Origin: Amoebidium appalachense
Taxonomy: Eukaryota; Ichthyosporea
Direction: 5' to 3'
NCBI GenBank assembly: GCA_963693365.1
Contig: CAVNZM010000004.1
Coordinates: 9,920,001-9,984,000 of the forward strand
DNA length: 64,000 nt
A program made the translations under genes and the position numbers. Positions 58,282-64,000 of this stretch are shown in pieces (the first letter of the stretch is position 1; every line of letters begins with the position of its first letter). The notes beneath the pieces were generated by a model that ran no database searches, was not told the origin of the DNA, and saw only the letters and a list, made by a program, of their open reading frames with translations.

Positions 58282-59162
58282 AAATGGCGCTTCCTGCGTG
58301 CACGATACTTTATGTTGGTGGTAGAGTGTTCATACGTGCTAGATCTGAAAGGATACGAGAGTTCTGGTAAATTTGAAAGAAACGACCAGTAATTAACTCT
58401 AACCCCATATCTGCCAATCCATAATTAAGAGCTAGATCGGCGATGCATGTATGATCGCATGTGCTGTAGGCACATACGGGTTTGGGTGTATTACAGGAGT
58501 GCTGCACTATTATCATATTGGATTGCTCCTAAAAAACGGTGGCAGATTTTGGAATTACAGTGTGTGTGTGTTTTTTTTTTTTTTCTTTTTTTTTTTTCTT
58601 CGAGTTTCTTAAGGTTTCCGGGTCGGGTCAAACCGGAAAGGTTTTGAGCAATATGATTGGCGCAATACCCACCTGCTTGACTCGAAAGGTCCAATATATT
58701 TGGCCCACAAGAAACCACCTTCAGGAGAATTTTCTTTTTTCTTTGGAAAAATGTGTATTCGGGGTGAACCGGAATTTTGGCAAGCGGCTTGTATGCACAT
58801 CACAAGACACTCACCAGAGACGTCTTCTTTTTATGTATTTATTTATTTGCATTATGCAGCATTGCCCGTGGCACAGATATTGAAACATAAACAGTAATCG
58901 TGTTACAACACATCGACCTTACGATCGTAATACTGTGCACGTGCAGTTGGGTAGTCGTGTTTTCCTGAAATTACCTACGAGTAGGGAGGATAGCGAGAAT
59001 GCAAGATTCTATGTCGATTATGTCTGTTATGCATGCGGGTATAATGATTTCTACACTAGCCTGGTCATATTGCATGCGTGTCCGGCAAGTCTGCAATGTA
59101 CGTGCTCATGTGTGCTCTCTTTATTAGGAATATCTTATGTAGTCCCAGGTGTGAGGTCAAAC

Positions 59163-59217
<55 letters not shown>

Positions 59218-59471
59218 CGAAAACAGAGACGAAAGAAAAAAACCCCGTAATTTTGCTGCCCTCCAACATCGATATAAACCAAGAAAGCTAATTCTAAACC
59301 AAACCCAAGATATCTTTTTACGTCATAACACAATGACAACCAAGAAGTTCACCACAAAACAGGAGGAGAATCATATGAAAACAACACCTAAAACAGAGGG
59401 GGGAAGCAAAAAAAAAATACCCAAACACAGCTGCAAAAACTCTAAAAAAACTACCCCAAAATAGTGATTTG
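58282..59471. other. Convergent intergenic region (SDR / ankyrin gene)
   Basis: Mostly unique sequence with a short poly-T (58570-58600) and a poly-C/poly-A pair at 59161-59215. The A-rich stretch 59220-59460 lies just downstream of the ankyrin stop on the minus strand. No coding segment is supported. Confidence 0.5.
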
Positions 59472-63996
<4,525 letters not shown>

Positions 63997-64000
63997 ACCC

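Overview
This is a nuclear eukaryotic window. Genes are split into many short exons (about 40-190 bp) separated by introns of several hundred bases to 1-2 kb. The introns consist almost entirely of simple sequence: (TG)n, (CA)n, homopolymer G and C runs, and some poly-A/T. Most long open frames here are translated microsatellite (runs of His-Thr, Cys-Val, Pro or Gly) and are not genes. I rebuilt coding exons by reading both strands for splice-bounded, frame-compatible, protein-like segments. Only about 13% of the window is coding. The gene content (mevalonate kinase, a ZCCHC17/pNO40 orthologue, a C20orf27/ADISSP homologue) suggests an opisthokont-like protist, possibly a unicellular relative of animals. 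That is an inference from gene content; nothing here identifies a species.

Layout. 1-1500 (-): tentative, divergent 6-pyruvoyl-tetrahydropterin-synthase-like exons. 3512-5277 (+): F-box/leucine-rich protein in one large exon. 13727-7575 (-): complete six-exon ZCCHC17. 15233-18595 (+): four-exon C20orf27/ADISSP homologue. 20617-29284 (+): coiled-coil protein of unknown function with at least ten exons. 29285-33588: gene-poor, AT-richer. 33589-37900 (+): single C2H2 finger protein with a long disordered tail. 50092-39767 (-): mevalonate kinase in 13 exons. 52713-58281 (+): short-chain dehydrogenase of the C-factor/sniffer type in seven exons. 63996-59472 (-): ankyrin-repeat protein in seven exons, possibly continuing past the right edge. 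The genes alternate as head-to-head and tail-to-tail neighbours (ZCCHC17/C20orf27 and MVK/SDR are divergent). They are not an operon, and there is no evident shared pathway.

The most interesting signals are outside the proteins. (1) At least a dozen 3' splice sites lie directly at the end of a (CA)n tract, while several 5' splice sites open into (TG)n, so many introns carry complementary repeats near their two ends. (2) A short dispersed element of about 70-140 bp that runs into a C-rich tract occurs in at least nine introns. Every copy I found is intronic and in the sense orientation of its host gene, reminiscent of introner-like elements. (3) Several local tandem duplications and minisatellites sit in introns, and one array overlaps the ZCCHC17 stop codon. 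(4) Three otherwise clear gene models each have one exon junction that does not work with ordinary GT-AG rules.
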